A stretch of DNA of 15,749 nucleotides, from assembly GCA_046262315.1 (NCBI GenBank), contig JBHEMZ010000120.1:1-15749 (forward strand). The letters run 5' to 3'. Within the stretch, counting starts at the first letter, position 1; each line of letters starts with the position of its first letter. Position numbers and translations under genes: made by a program. The stretch is from JACVRM01 sp046262315 (GTDB lineage Bacteria > Actinomycetota > Thermoleophilia > Gaiellales > Gaiellaceae). The notes beneath the pieces are model-generated. The model had not been told where the DNA came from, did no database searches, and saw only the letters and a program-made list of their open reading frames with translations. Positions 7,572 to 14,015 of the stretch are shown piece by piece.

Positions 7572-8753
7572 TCACACGCGCTCCCATACGACGGCGGCGC
7601 CCATCCCCATGCCGACGCACAGCGCCGTCAGGCCGTAGCGCACCTCGGGGCGCTCGCGGAAGCCCTGTGAGAGCTGTGCCATCAGCCGGACGCCGGTGGC
7701 CGCCAGCGGATGCCCGCACGCGATTGCGCCGCCGTATGGATTCAGTCGCTCGTCGTCGGGCGAGACGTCGAGCGCGTCGCACCACGCCAGCACCTGCACG
7801 GCGAACGGCTCGTTCAGCTCGAAGAGGCCGATGTCGTCGAGCGTGAGGCCGGCTCGCTCGAGCGCGCGGCGCGTTGCCGGCACCGGGCCGATGCCCATCA
7901 GCTCAGGCTCCACGCCGACAAACGCGTACGCGACGAGGCGCATGCGCGGCTCGAGGCCGAGTTCCTCGACCGCGCGGTCGGACGCGAGCAGGCTCGCGGT
8001 CGCGCCGTCCGTCAACCCGGCCGAGTTCCCTGCTGTGACACGGCCACCGGGACGGAAGGGCGTCGGCAGTTCGGCAAGCCCCTCCACCGTGGTGTCCGGT
8101 CGCAGGAACTCGTCTCGATCCGCGATTAGCCACCCCTCGTCGGTGAAGACTGACATCGGCACAACGGTGTCCGCCGTCACCCCGTTCTGCCAGGCGGCGG
8201 CGAGCCGGTGGTGTGAGCGGACGGCGAACTCGTCGGCGTCCTCCTTCGTCAGCTGCGGCAAGCGGTCGTGCAGATTCTCGGCCGTTGCGCCCATGGTCAC
8301 AGCGGACATGTCCACGAGGCGCTCGGAGACGAAGCGCGGGTTGAAGTCCACCTCATCGCCCATCGGATGGTGTCCCATGTGCTCGACCCCGCCGGCGATC
8401 ACGACGTCCGCCGCGCCCATTGCAATCTCGCCAGCGCCGGCCGTCACGGCCGTCAGCGCCCCCGCGCACATGCGGTCGAGCGAGAAGCCCGGCACGGTCT
8501 CGGGGATGCCGGCGAGAAGCGCGACGTCGCGGCCGAGCGTGAGCCCTTGGTCGCCGACCTGCGCGGTCGCAGCGAAGATGACGTCCCCGACCCGCTCCGG
8601 CGGCACGGCCGCATTGCGACGGAGCAGCTCGCGCGTGACCTTCACGGCCATGTCGTCCGCGCGCGTGCGCCAGAAGACACCGCGCGGGCCGGCCCTGCCG
8701 AACACGGACCGTACGCCGTCCACGTACAGAACCTCCCGCAGCTCCCGGGCCAT
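7572..8753 (-). CDS. fadA: Acetyl-CoA C-acyltransferase (thiolase), beta-oxidation beta subunit
   Basis: A 393-residue thiolase that cleaves 3-ketoacyl-CoA with CoA to release acetyl-CoA. All catalytic landmarks are present: nucleophile Cys96 in DRMCAGAL, NEPF (314-317), His348 in ACGHPLAATG and Cys379 in LCVGMGMG near the C-terminus. Length is typical. It is the first gene of the fadA-fadB pair on the minus strand. The ATG at 8753 is preceded 6 nt upstream by a TATGCT box and has no Shine-Dalgarno sequence, which suggests a leaderless mRNA. A paralogous biosynthetic acetoacetyl-CoA thiolase cannot be fully excluded, but adjacency to the fadB-type gene makes a degradative role much more likely. 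Confidence 0.94.
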   Translation of the reverse strand: MARELREVLYVDGVRSVFGRAGPRGVFWRTRADDMAVKVTRELLRRNAAVPPERVGDVIFAATAQVGDQGLTLGRDVALLAGIPETVPGFSLDRMCAGALTAVTAGAGEIAMGAADVVIAGGVEHMGHHPMGDEVDFNPRFVSERLVDMSAVTMGATAENLHDRLPQLTKEDADEFAVRSHHRLAAAWQNGVTADTVVPMSVFTDEGWLIADRDEFLRPDTTVEGLAELPTPFRPGGRVTAGNSAGLTDGATASLLASDRAVEELGLEPRMRLVAYAFVGVEPELMGIGPVPATRRALERAGLTLDDIGLFELNEPFAVQVLAWCDALDVSPDDERLNPYGGAIACGHPLAATGVRLMAQLSQGFRERPEVRYGLTALCVGMGMGAAVVWERV

Positions 8754-8759
8754 CGGGCG

Positions 8760-8765
8760 AGCATA
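8760..8765 (-). promoter_or_regulatory. -10-like box TATGCT for the thiolase-fadB operon
   Basis: Read on the minus strand this is TATGCT, a good TAnnnT match ending 6 nt before the thiolase ATG. It overlaps the candidate plus-strand -10 (8762-8767) of the divergent gene, so both promoters would share one AT-rich core in a 23-bp gap. Confidence 0.52.
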
Positions 8766-8767
8766 CT
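8762..8767 (+). promoter_or_regulatory. -10-like box CATACT for the TPR-like gene
   Basis: CATACT keeps the two most conserved -10 positions (second A, last T) and ends 9 nt before the GTG at 8777. It overlaps the minus-strand TATGCT box by four bases. It is weaker than the minus-strand signal. Confidence 0.35.
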
Positions 8768-8776
8768 TCGCTGGCT

Positions 8777-9442
8777 GTGGCCGACTGGGAAGCGCATGTG
8801 GAGCGCGAACGGGAGCGCTATCGCGACGGCGAGTCGCGCCTCGGTGACCTTGGGGAAGCGGACGCCCGCCAGCGGCAGCTCACGCGGCTCGGGAACGCCG
8901 CGTACGGAGCGGGGCTCGCCCTGCTCATGTCTGGGCGGGGCGATGAGGCGGCAGAGTGGCTGGGCCGCGCAGCCGGGCGGTACCGCGAGAGCTTCGCCGC
9001 TGCGCCGCCGGGCAGCTGGGGCCGGCCGATCGGTGCGCTGAAGGCCCGCGTGCTCGCCGACGACTGGGAAGCCGCTGCGGAAGAGGCGCGGTGGGCACTG
9101 GACGCGGGCGCGGCGGAGGACGAGTCGCCGATTGGCCGGTACGCGGCTGCGCTGGCGCTGCTCGCGCTCGGCGAGGATAAGGAGGCGCGCGTCCACGCCG
9201 ACGCAATCCGCACGCGCGACGACTTCCCCGAGCAGGTCGGCGACGCAGTCGCGATGATCGCCGCCGGCACCGACGCGGTCGGGTACGTGGAGGCGATCGA
9301 GAATGTGCTCGACTCGTTCGAGAGGCGTGACGAGTACCTCGAGGACGTGCCCGTGGCGGACACCGTGCTGGTGCTGCGAGCCCTCGCGGAGCGGCGGGGC
9401 CTGCACGCCGAGCTGGATTCGCCCCTGTTGCCGCCGGCGTAA
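8777..9442 (+). CDS. Uncharacterised TPR-like helical protein
   Basis: A 221-residue soluble, strongly helical protein with repeated helix pairs of tetratricopeptide type. Examples are YGAGLALLMSGRGDEAAEWLGRA (about 43-65), ADDWEAAAEEARWALDAG and YAAALALLALGEDKEARVHADAI, where small residues sit at TPR-like spacing. The N-terminus (residues 3-35) is charged and likely one long helix. There is no signal peptide, membrane segment or catalytic motif. Such proteins usually act as binding scaffolds; I do not recognise a specific family. The GTG start at 8777 lies 23 nt from the divergent thiolase start, so shared regulation is possible. Confidence 0.72.
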   Translation: MADWEAHVERERERYRDGESRLGDLGEADARQRQLTRLGNAAYGAGLALLMSGRGDEAAEWLGRAAGRYRESFAAAPPGSWGRPIGALKARVLADDWEAAAEEARWALDAGAAEDESPIGRYAAALALLALGEDKEARVHADAIRTRDDFPEQVGDAVAMIAAGTDAVGYVEAIENVLDSFERRDEYLEDVPVADTVLVLRALAERRGLHAELDSPLLPPA

Positions 9443-9615
9443 CTTCCTTCACGCTTTTGGTGCAGACCGTCACAACGCCCTGCGCCTTTCCTCATTACCC
9501 TCGAACCGGAGGGAGGCCCGCGGCCGGACCCCGGGGAGACAGGTCAGGGATAGACATGCCCCAACAGGACAGGTTCCCACTGGATGCGGGTCGGGGCAGC
9601 CGCGGGTGCGCCGGG
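9443..9615. other. Convergent intergenic gap with a small stem-loop
   Basis: This gap separates the ends of the TPR-like gene and the 6-phosphogluconolactonase gene. It holds a 5-bp stem CCCTC/GAGGG (9498-9502 with 9509-9513, 6-nt loop) but no T tract, so an intrinsic terminator is only weakly supported. TGCCCC at 9557 and GGGGCA at 9593 could pair over about 30 nt. A 42-codon open frame from the ATG at 9556 has no start signals or recognisable sequence. Confidence 0.35.
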
Positions 9616-10281
9616 CTACGGCAGGGCGGAGGCGGCCGCGTGATCCAGCAGCGCGACGGTACTGCGGCCGCGGACGAGGCTTGACGGCGTGTCCTGCGAT
9701 GGTTCCGCGGCGAACGCGCGCTGCACCGCGTCGGCCTTGGCCGCGCCTTCGACGAGATAGACGAGCAGCTCCGCCTCAGCGAACACTGGAGGCGTCATTG
9801 TCACTCGCTCGACGTACGGATCGAGGCCGGCCTGCGTCGCGACCGCGCGCCGCTCCCGTTCCGCCAGGGCGGGCGAGCCAGGGAAGAGTGACGCGGTGTG
9901 TCCGTCCCCGCCGATTCCGTTGAGCGCGAGCGCGAGCCGCACGCCGCGCAGGTCTTCGTCGTAGCGCAGCGCCGCCACCTCGGCGCCGAGCTCCGTCTCC
10001 ACCCGGTGGACGGCGCGTGGCTCCACGGCCAGCCTGTCCAGCAGCGTCACCCGCGTCAGACGGTAGTTCGACCGTTCGTCGCCGGCGGGCACGGCACGCT
10101 CGTCGCCGAACCAGACCTCGACACGGCGCCAGTCGGGCGCGAGTTGCGCCGCCGCTCCGTGCGCTGCTCCGACAGTCGACCCGCCCGAGAGCGCCACGTT
10201 CCCGCCCACCCGCGCAGCCTCGGCGAGCAGTTCGCCAGCCGCGCGCGCCGGATCGGCGAGCACGCGGATCTCGACCGGCAC
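9616..10281 (-). CDS. pgl: 6-phosphogluconolactonase
   Basis: A 221-residue cytosolic enzyme of the DevB/Pgl family (glucosamine-6-phosphate isomerase-like fold). It hydrolyses 6-phosphogluconolactone in the oxidative pentose phosphate pathway. Family marks are the phosphate-binding loop LSGGSTVGAAHG (about 31-42), WFGDERAVPAGDERSNYRL (about 57-75) and the catalytic LNGIGGDGHTASLFPGS segment (about 120-136). The GTG start at 10281 is 4 nt after the proC stop, so it is translated as the last gene of the alkA-proC-pgl transcript. The usual partners glucose-6-phosphate dehydrogenase and 6-phosphogluconate dehydrogenase are not here, so the grouping with proline synthesis and repair is not pathway-based. 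Confidence 0.93.
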   Translation of the reverse strand: MPVEIRVLADPARAAGELLAEAARVGGNVALSGGSTVGAAHGAAAQLAPDWRRVEVWFGDERAVPAGDERSNYRLTRVTLLDRLAVEPRAVHRVETELGAEVAALRYDEDLRGVRLALALNGIGGDGHTASLFPGSPALAERERRAVATQAGLDPYVERVTMTPPVFAEAELLVYLVEGAAKADAVQRAFAAEPSQDTPSSLVRGRSTVALLDHAAASALP

Positions 10282-10285
10282 GCCC

Positions 10286-11110
10286 CTACGGGTCGCCCGC
10301 GGCGAGCTCGCGCGAGCGCTCCATCGCCGCCTGGATGGCGTTCAGGAACGCGGCGCGTACGCCGGCCCGCTCCAGCTCGCGGATGGCGCGAATCGTCGTG
10401 CCACCCGGCGACGTGACCGCTTCGCGGAGCTCGACCGGGTGCATGTGCTCGTCGCGGAGCAGCTTCGCCGTGCCGAACATCGTCTGCACGACGAGCTGGG
10501 TGGAGATCTCGCGCGAGAGGCCAAGCAGGATGCCCGCCTCGATCATCGCCTCGGCGAGCAGAGCGAAGTACGCCGGTCCCGAGCCCGACACAGCGGTGAC
10601 CGCGTCCATGTAGCGCTCCGGCACCCGCACGACGGCGCCCACGTGCGCCAGCACCTCCTCCGCGACCGCCAGGTGCTCGTCGTCGGCATGGACGCCTGCG
10701 CAGACGCCGGCGATACCCTCGTGCACCGTGGCCGGGGCATTCGGCATCGCCCGCACCACGGGGACCCCGGCTGCCACACGCTCCTCGATCGCCGCGGTTG
10801 GGATCGCGGCCGCCACCGAGAGAACTGTCTGTTCGGGCGTCAGCAGCCCGCCGATCTCGCCGAGCAACGCGTGAAAATCCTGAGGCTTCACCGCGATCAC
10901 GACCACCCCCGCGCCCGCCACCGCCTCGGGATTCGAGAGCATCGCGGCGACGCCGTAGCGCTCTTCGAGCTCCGCGATACGCTCGGCGCGGCGTCCCGTG
11001 ACGACGATCTCCTGCGGTGAGCGCCAGCCGGACGAAAGCAGGCCGGCCAGTAGCGACTCGCCGATCTTGCCGGCCCCCAGGATGGCGATGCGGCGCGGCT
11101 CGACGGTCAT
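10286..11110 (-). CDS. proC: Pyrroline-5-carboxylate reductase
   Basis: A 274-residue enzyme that reduces 1-pyrroline-5-carboxylate to proline with NAD(P)H. The N-terminal Rossmann loop is AILGAGKIGESLLAGLL (about 9-25), followed by VIAVKPQDF and the RAMPNAPATVHEG segment. The C-terminal helical dimer domain carries SGSGPAYF and TSPGGTT, both diagnostic of ProC. The frame is open far upstream, but the ATG at 11110 overlaps the preceding gene's stop as ATGA and homology begins right after it, so this start is clear. Translation is probably coupled to the alkA-like gene. Confidence 0.95.
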   Translation of the reverse strand: MTVEPRRIAILGAGKIGESLLAGLLSSGWRSPQEIVVTGRRAERIAELEERYGVAAMLSNPEAVAGAGVVVIAVKPQDFHALLGEIGGLLTPEQTVLSVAAAIPTAAIEERVAAGVPVVRAMPNAPATVHEGIAGVCAGVHADDEHLAVAEEVLAHVGAVVRVPERYMDAVTAVSGSGPAYFALLAEAMIEAGILLGLSREISTQLVVQTMFGTAKLLRDEHMHPVELREAVTSPGGTTIRAIRELERAGVRAAFLNAIQAAMERSRELAAGDP

Positions 11111-12093
11111 GCAGCCGTCAGGCGCGCCTCCGCGTCGCGCAGCCGTCGCAGGTCGTCGCGCGGCATGGGCAGGAGCCCGCGGCCCCACCCGGCGAGGAGA
11201 TAGACGCTTGCGAGTCCCGCCCACTCCCCGTAGGGCTCGAGCAGCTCCGCCGTCTCCCAGCCCTCGACCCAGCGGCCCCGCATGGCCGCGAGCAGCTTTG
11301 CGAGCCCGAGGTCGCCGACGAGGCCCCGGTCGTAGCGGCCCAGCCCCTCGAGGAAGATCACGCCGACTGACCAAGGCCCGATGCCGCGCTCGCGCTCGAG
11401 CCGCGCCGCGCACCCGGCCGGGTCGGTGTCGAACAACCGCTCGGGCTCGAGTGAGCGGCACAGGCGCACGAGCGTGGCGGCCTTGCGCGCCGAGAGCCCG
11501 TCGCGGCAGAGCGCCGCCGGTGCCAGGCCCGCAAGCGACTCGGCTGTGGGCGGTGCCGCGAGGGGGCCCTCCACCGGGGAGACTGCGCGCACGATGCGGC
11601 GCTCGATCGCACGTGCTCGCCGCGCCTCGATCAGCTGTCCGGCCAGCGCGCGCAGCACTGCCTGGCAGACGGTGCCTGTGCGTAGCGGTCGCAGGCCGCG
11701 CACCTCGCGCAGCGTTCGACGGAGCAGCGGGTCGTCGGCGAAACGGCGCAAAAACGCACTGTGATCGTCGTCGAGTGCCAGCACGAAGCGCATGCGCTCG
11801 ACAGCCGCCTGGCTCGATGCTGACACACAGATCGGGCCGTCGGGACGCTGCCACGCGGTCGCGTGCTCGACACATCCGTCCACGATCAGGCACGCCCGTA
11901 GCCGGGCGCCGTCGAAGGTACGCGTCGCGTCGCCGGCCAGACGTGCGGACACCCTCAGGGAGTAGGGGCCGCGCGGCCGCAGCTCGGCGTAAACGGACAG
12001 CAGAACCTCCCGGGTCGGAGGCCCTGCACGATACGGCCCAGGCCAGACGGGAGGCTCGACTACGCTGGGCCACCCCGAAAGCCAGGAGGCCAC
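11107..12093 (-). CDS. DNA-3-methyladenine glycosylase II, AlkA-like
   Basis: A helix-hairpin-helix base-excision glycosylase that removes alkylated purines. Residues here count from the GTG at 12093 (328 aa). The N-terminal beta-rich domain includes RPRGPYSLRVSARLAGDATR (39-58). Then come CQAVLRALAGQLIEARRA (about 143-160), the hairpin RGIGPWSVGV (236-245) and the likely catalytic Asp261 in LVGDLGL. The start is uncertain. The GTG at 12093 has no signals and yields about 30 unconserved residues. A CTG at 12000 has GGGAGG 5 nt upstream, begins where homology seems to begin, and would give 297 aa. Its stop overlaps the proC start by 4 bp, making it first in the operon. No ada or ogt partner is nearby. 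Confidence 0.87.
   Translation of the reverse strand: MASWLSGWPSVVEPPVWPGPYRAGPPTREVLLSVYAELRPRGPYSLRVSARLAGDATRTFDGARLRACLIVDGCVEHATAWQRPDGPICVSASSQAAVERMRFVLALDDDHSAFLRRFADDPLLRRTLREVRGLRPLRTGTVCQAVLRALAGQLIEARRARAIERRIVRAVSPVEGPLAAPPTAESLAGLAPAALCRDGLSARKAATLVRLCRSLEPERLFDTDPAGCAARLERERGIGPWSVGVIFLEGLGRYDRGLVGDLGLAKLLAAMRGRWVEGWETAELLEPYGEWAGLASVYLLAGWGRGLLPMPRDDLRRLRDAEARLTAA
12006..12011 (-). promoter_or_regulatory. Shine-Dalgarno GGGAGG before a possible CTG start of the alkA-like gene
   Basis: Read on the minus strand this is GGGAGG, 5 nt before an in-frame CTG at 12000. It favours a start there over the unsupported GTG at 12093. Confidence 0.45.
12028..12033 (-). promoter_or_regulatory. 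-10-like box TATCGT for the alkA-proC-pgl operon
   Basis: TATCGT on the minus strand fits TAnnnT. A transcript starting about 7 nt downstream would include the GGGAGG at 12011-12006 and a start at 12000, giving a short leader. If the gene really begins at 12093, this box would be a coincidence inside it. Confidence 0.38.
12061..12066 (+). promoter_or_regulatory. -10-like box TACGCT for the methyltransferase gene
   Basis: TACGCT fits TAnnnT. Initiation about 7 nt downstream (near 12073) would place the perfect AGGAGG at 12084-12089 inside a leader of about 23 nt ending at codon 12096. Confidence 0.42.
12084..12089 (+). promoter_or_regulatory. Consensus Shine-Dalgarno AGGAGG facing an ATC codon
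   Basis: A full AGGAGG ends 6 nt before the in-frame ATC at 12096. No ATG, GTG or TTG lies in frame near it, so this site decides the proposed start of the methyltransferase. Confidence 0.6.
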
Positions 12094-12095
12094 GC

Positions 12096-12713
12096 ATCCG
12101 GCGACTCGCGCACGCGGTCTCGCGCCGCAGCCGCAACCACAAGCTCCGCCTCTTCCTGGAGCGGATTCGCCCCGACGAGAGCACGACGGTTCTCGACGTT
12201 GGCGTGACGGACGCGGCGTTCGGCGCGGAGGGGCTCTGTCCCGTCGACAACTTCTTCGAGGAGCTCTACCCGTGGCCCGAGCGCATCACCGCGGTGGGCC
12301 CCGGTGACTTCGCGCGCTTTCGCGCGGCTTTCCCCGAAGTCCGCTTCGTGCAGGGCGACGGGCGCCGACTGCCCTTCTGCGAGCACGAGTTCGACGTGGC
12401 TGTTTCGAACGCCGTCGTCGAGCACGTGGGCGGGCGCGAGGAGCAACGGGAGTTCGTGCACGAGCTCTGCCGCGTTGCCAAGCACGTCTTCGTGGCGACG
12501 CCCAACCGCTGGTTTCCCGTCGAGGTGCACGCACTCGTGCCCTTCGTGCACTGGCTGCCGAAGCGGCGCGCGGACGCAATCTTTCGCGTGCTGGGGAAGG
12601 GCGGCGTCACCGACGTGCACCTCGTCGGCCCGCGCGACTTCCGCGCGCTCTTTCCCTACCCCGTGGAGCTCGTCAACACGGGCCTGAACCTGATCGCGAT
12701 CGGGCCGGCCTAG
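12096..12713 (+). CDS. Class I SAM-dependent methyltransferase
   Basis: About 205 residues with a Rossmann-type methyltransferase core. Motif I is VLDVGVTD (32-39), where the usual Gly-x-Gly is replaced by Gly-Val-Thr-Asp. A second acidic strand is near ITAVG (64-68), then FVQGDGRRLPF (84-94), FDVAVSNAVVEHVG (99-112) as motif IV and post-motif, and FVATPNRWFPVEVH (132-145). The NAVVEHV and TPNRWFP segments are typical of methyltransferases found near cell-surface glycan genes, but none are near here, so the substrate is unknown. The reading frame is open far upstream without homology. The only well-supported start is ATC at 12096, 6 nt after AGGAGG; the first GTG in frame falls inside motif I. 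ATC is not a standard start codon, so a variant or sequencing error (ATG to ATC) is possible. Its stop overlaps the convergent VOC gene's stop in a shared CTAG. Confidence 0.78.
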   Translation: MRRLAHAVSRRSRNHKLRLFLERIRPDESTTVLDVGVTDAAFGAEGLCPVDNFFEELYPWPERITAVGPGDFARFRAAFPEVRFVQGDGRRLPFCEHEFDVAVSNAVVEHVGGREEQREFVHELCRVAKHVFVATPNRWFPVEVHALVPFVHWLPKRRADAIFRVLGKGGVTDVHLVGPRDFRALFPYPVELVNTGLNLIAIGPA

Positions 12714-13267
12714 CGCGCCAGGACCAGAGCGTTGCCGGACGGGTCGCGGACGAGCGGTCCCTCCGGCGCATCGTCCGGCTCCTGGCCCGCGGCCATCACC
12801 CGGCCCGCGAGCTCGTCTCGCGCCTCGCTTGTCGGCAATACGACGGTCGCTTGCAGGAGCGCCGCTGACCCCTCCGGCGGCGGCGGCGCGCCCGCGCTCT
12901 CCCACGTGTTCGCGCCCACGTGGTGGTGATAGCCGTCGGCCGCGAGGAAGACGGCCTGCGTCCCGTACGCGGCCATCAGGTCGAAGCCGAGAACGTCGCG
13001 GTAGAAGTCGAGCGTCGCCGGGACCTCGGCGACGCGCAGGTGAACGTGACCCATGACCGTGCCGTCTGGCAGGCCCTCGAAATCCTCGGACTCAGGGTCG
13101 TCGAGCTCGCCAAGCAGGTCGCCCGCATCGAGCGGCCGGGTCGTCAGCCGTTCCCCGACGCGGCCTTCCCAGAGCTCGCGCGGCCGGTCGGCGTAGATCT
13201 CGATGCCGTGCGCGTCCAAGTCACATGCGTCGAGTTCTACGAGCCTGTGCTGCAAAACCGGATTCAA
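12710..13267 (-). CDS. VOC-fold protein, apparent CatE-type C-terminal half lacking its catalytic domain
   Basis: 185 residues. Residues 17-62 (DLDAHGIEIYADRPRELW and following) match the end of a first VOC domain plus linker, as in two-domain catechol-2,3-dioxygenase (CatE)-like proteins. Residues 73-185 form one complete VOC domain (GHVHLRV, GYHHHVGANTW). The rest of domain 1 is missing. In the remaining domain the second metal His is absent (LLQATVVL where the neighbour has LYHLAI) and the terminal Glu is replaced (NALVLA instead of NGVELY). It should therefore not bind an active-site metal by itself. The TTG start at 13267 has GGGAGA 4 nt upstream. It is 9 nt downstream of the other VOC gene and probably co-transcribed. 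It may be a decaying relic, or a small partner of the upstream VOC protein. Confidence 0.75.
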   Translation of the reverse strand: MNPVLQHRLVELDACDLDAHGIEIYADRPRELWEGRVGERLTTRPLDAGDLLGELDDPESEDFEGLPDGTVMGHVHLRVAEVPATLDFYRDVLGFDLMAAYGTQAVFLAADGYHHHVGANTWESAGAPPPPEGSAALLQATVVLPTSEARDELAGRVMAAGQEPDDAPEGPLVRDPSGNALVLAR

Positions 13268-13276
13268 TCGCTCTCC

Positions 13277-13831
13277 CTACACGACCCATTCGCAGCTACG
13301 AAGGCTTTCGAGCTCTAGGAGCAGGTCAGGTAGGTCGATCGGAGCCGTTCCCATAGCCACCCCACGCCCGTCGTCTGGCCGTGGCCACTCATCCTGCGGC
13401 CGGTCCCGATACAGCTCAACCCCGTTCTGATCAGGGTCTCTCAAGTACAACGCTTCGGACACCCGATGATCCGAGGCGCCATCGAGCTGTACGCCTGCCT
13501 CGATCAACCGGCGCAGCGCGTCCGCGAGCGACCGACGGTCGGGGTACCGGATGGCGAGGTGGTAGAGGCCCGTAGTCCCGCGTAGCGGGGGCGAGCCGCC
13601 CTTCGACTCCCACGTGTTGAGCCCGATGTGGTGGTGGTAACCGCCGGCGCTAATGAACGCCGCCTCGTCGCCCCACCGCTGCTGCACCTCGAATCCGAGG
13701 ATGCCGACATAGAACGCCAACGACCTCTCGATGTCCGCGACCTTCAGGTGGACGTGGCCGATGTCGACGCGCGGGTCGATCGGCACGGAACTCAGGCCCT
13801 GTGATGACGCTGGCTCGCCCGGAGTTGCCAT
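13277..13831 (-). CDS. VOC-family (glyoxalase/extradiol dioxygenase-like) metalloenzyme
   Basis: A 184-residue single-domain VOC protein with all expected metal ligands: His26 or His28 in GHVHLKV, His91 in LYHLAI and Glu139 in NGVELY. The GGYHHHIGLNTW segment (63-74) is the hallmark of the CatE-like subgroup. The C-terminal tail (PQDEWPRPDDGRG to the end) matches the linker seen in its neighbour. The substrate is unknown; ring-cleaving dioxygenase or glyoxalase-type chemistry are both possible. The ATG at 13831 was chosen because homology starts soon after and a TATAAC box lies 6 nt upstream; the frame extends upstream without homology. A cluster of GAGGTCG half-sites lies in its promoter region. 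Confidence 0.86.
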   Translation of the reverse strand: MATPGEPASSQGLSSVPIDPRVDIGHVHLKVADIERSLAFYVGILGFEVQQRWGDEAAFISAGGYHHHIGLNTWESKGGSPPLRGTTGLYHLAIRYPDRRSLADALRRLIEAGVQLDGASDHRVSEALYLRDPDQNGVELYRDRPQDEWPRPDDGRGVAMGTAPIDLPDLLLELESLRSCEWVV

Positions 13832-13837
13832 CGGCTC

Positions 13838-13843
13838 GTTATA
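13838..13843 (-). promoter_or_regulatory. -10-like box TATAAC for the VOC gene pair
   Basis: TATAAC on the minus strand ends 6 nt before the ATG at 13831. Its last base departs from TAnnnT, but spacing and absence of a Shine-Dalgarno sequence match the other leaderless candidates in this window. Confidence 0.42.
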
Positions 13844-13860
13844 GCGGCGGAGGGACCGGC

Positions 13861-13916
13861 GAGGTCGTCCGCGCCGACCTGCGCCCTCGTACTCGACCTC
13901 GCAGAGATAGAGGTCG
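13861..13916. repeat. Cluster of GAGGTCG half-sites, candidate operator
   Basis: Four copies lie in 56 bp: GAGGTCG at 13861-13867, CGACCT at 13875-13880, CGACCTC at 13894-13900 and GAGGTCG at 13910-13916. The last two form a perfect 7-bp inverted repeat with a 9-nt spacer. The first falls where the -35 of the VOC promoter would be. This is the layout expected of a binding site for a dimeric regulator, but none is identified. Confidence 0.38.
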
Positions 13917-14002
13917 GCATCGCAGAAGGAAAGCCGGGCGCATGACCGCGAACCGATTGGACGGCCAGATCTCAGGATGGGCTGCACGGCCAGTGACGGT
14001 CT

Positions 14003-14008
14003 TAGGAT
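14003..14008 (+). promoter_or_regulatory. -10-like box TAGGAT for the AlbA_2 gene relic
   Basis: TAGGAT fits TAnnnT and ends 7 nt before the GTG at 14016, with no Shine-Dalgarno sequence between. The promoter therefore still looks intact although the gene behind it is broken. Confidence 0.47.
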
Positions 14009-14015
14009 CTTGTCG

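Noticed and set aside
9556..9684. A possible 42-residue small protein in the convergent gap.
   Set aside because: It lacks a Shine-Dalgarno sequence and a well-placed -10, runs into the pgl gene on the other strand, and resembles nothing known.
10998..12095. Upstream extension of the methyltransferase frame by about 366 codons.
   Set aside because: It is antisense to the alkA-like gene and Arg/Pro/Ala-rich with no homology; the methyltransferase domain begins only after 12096.
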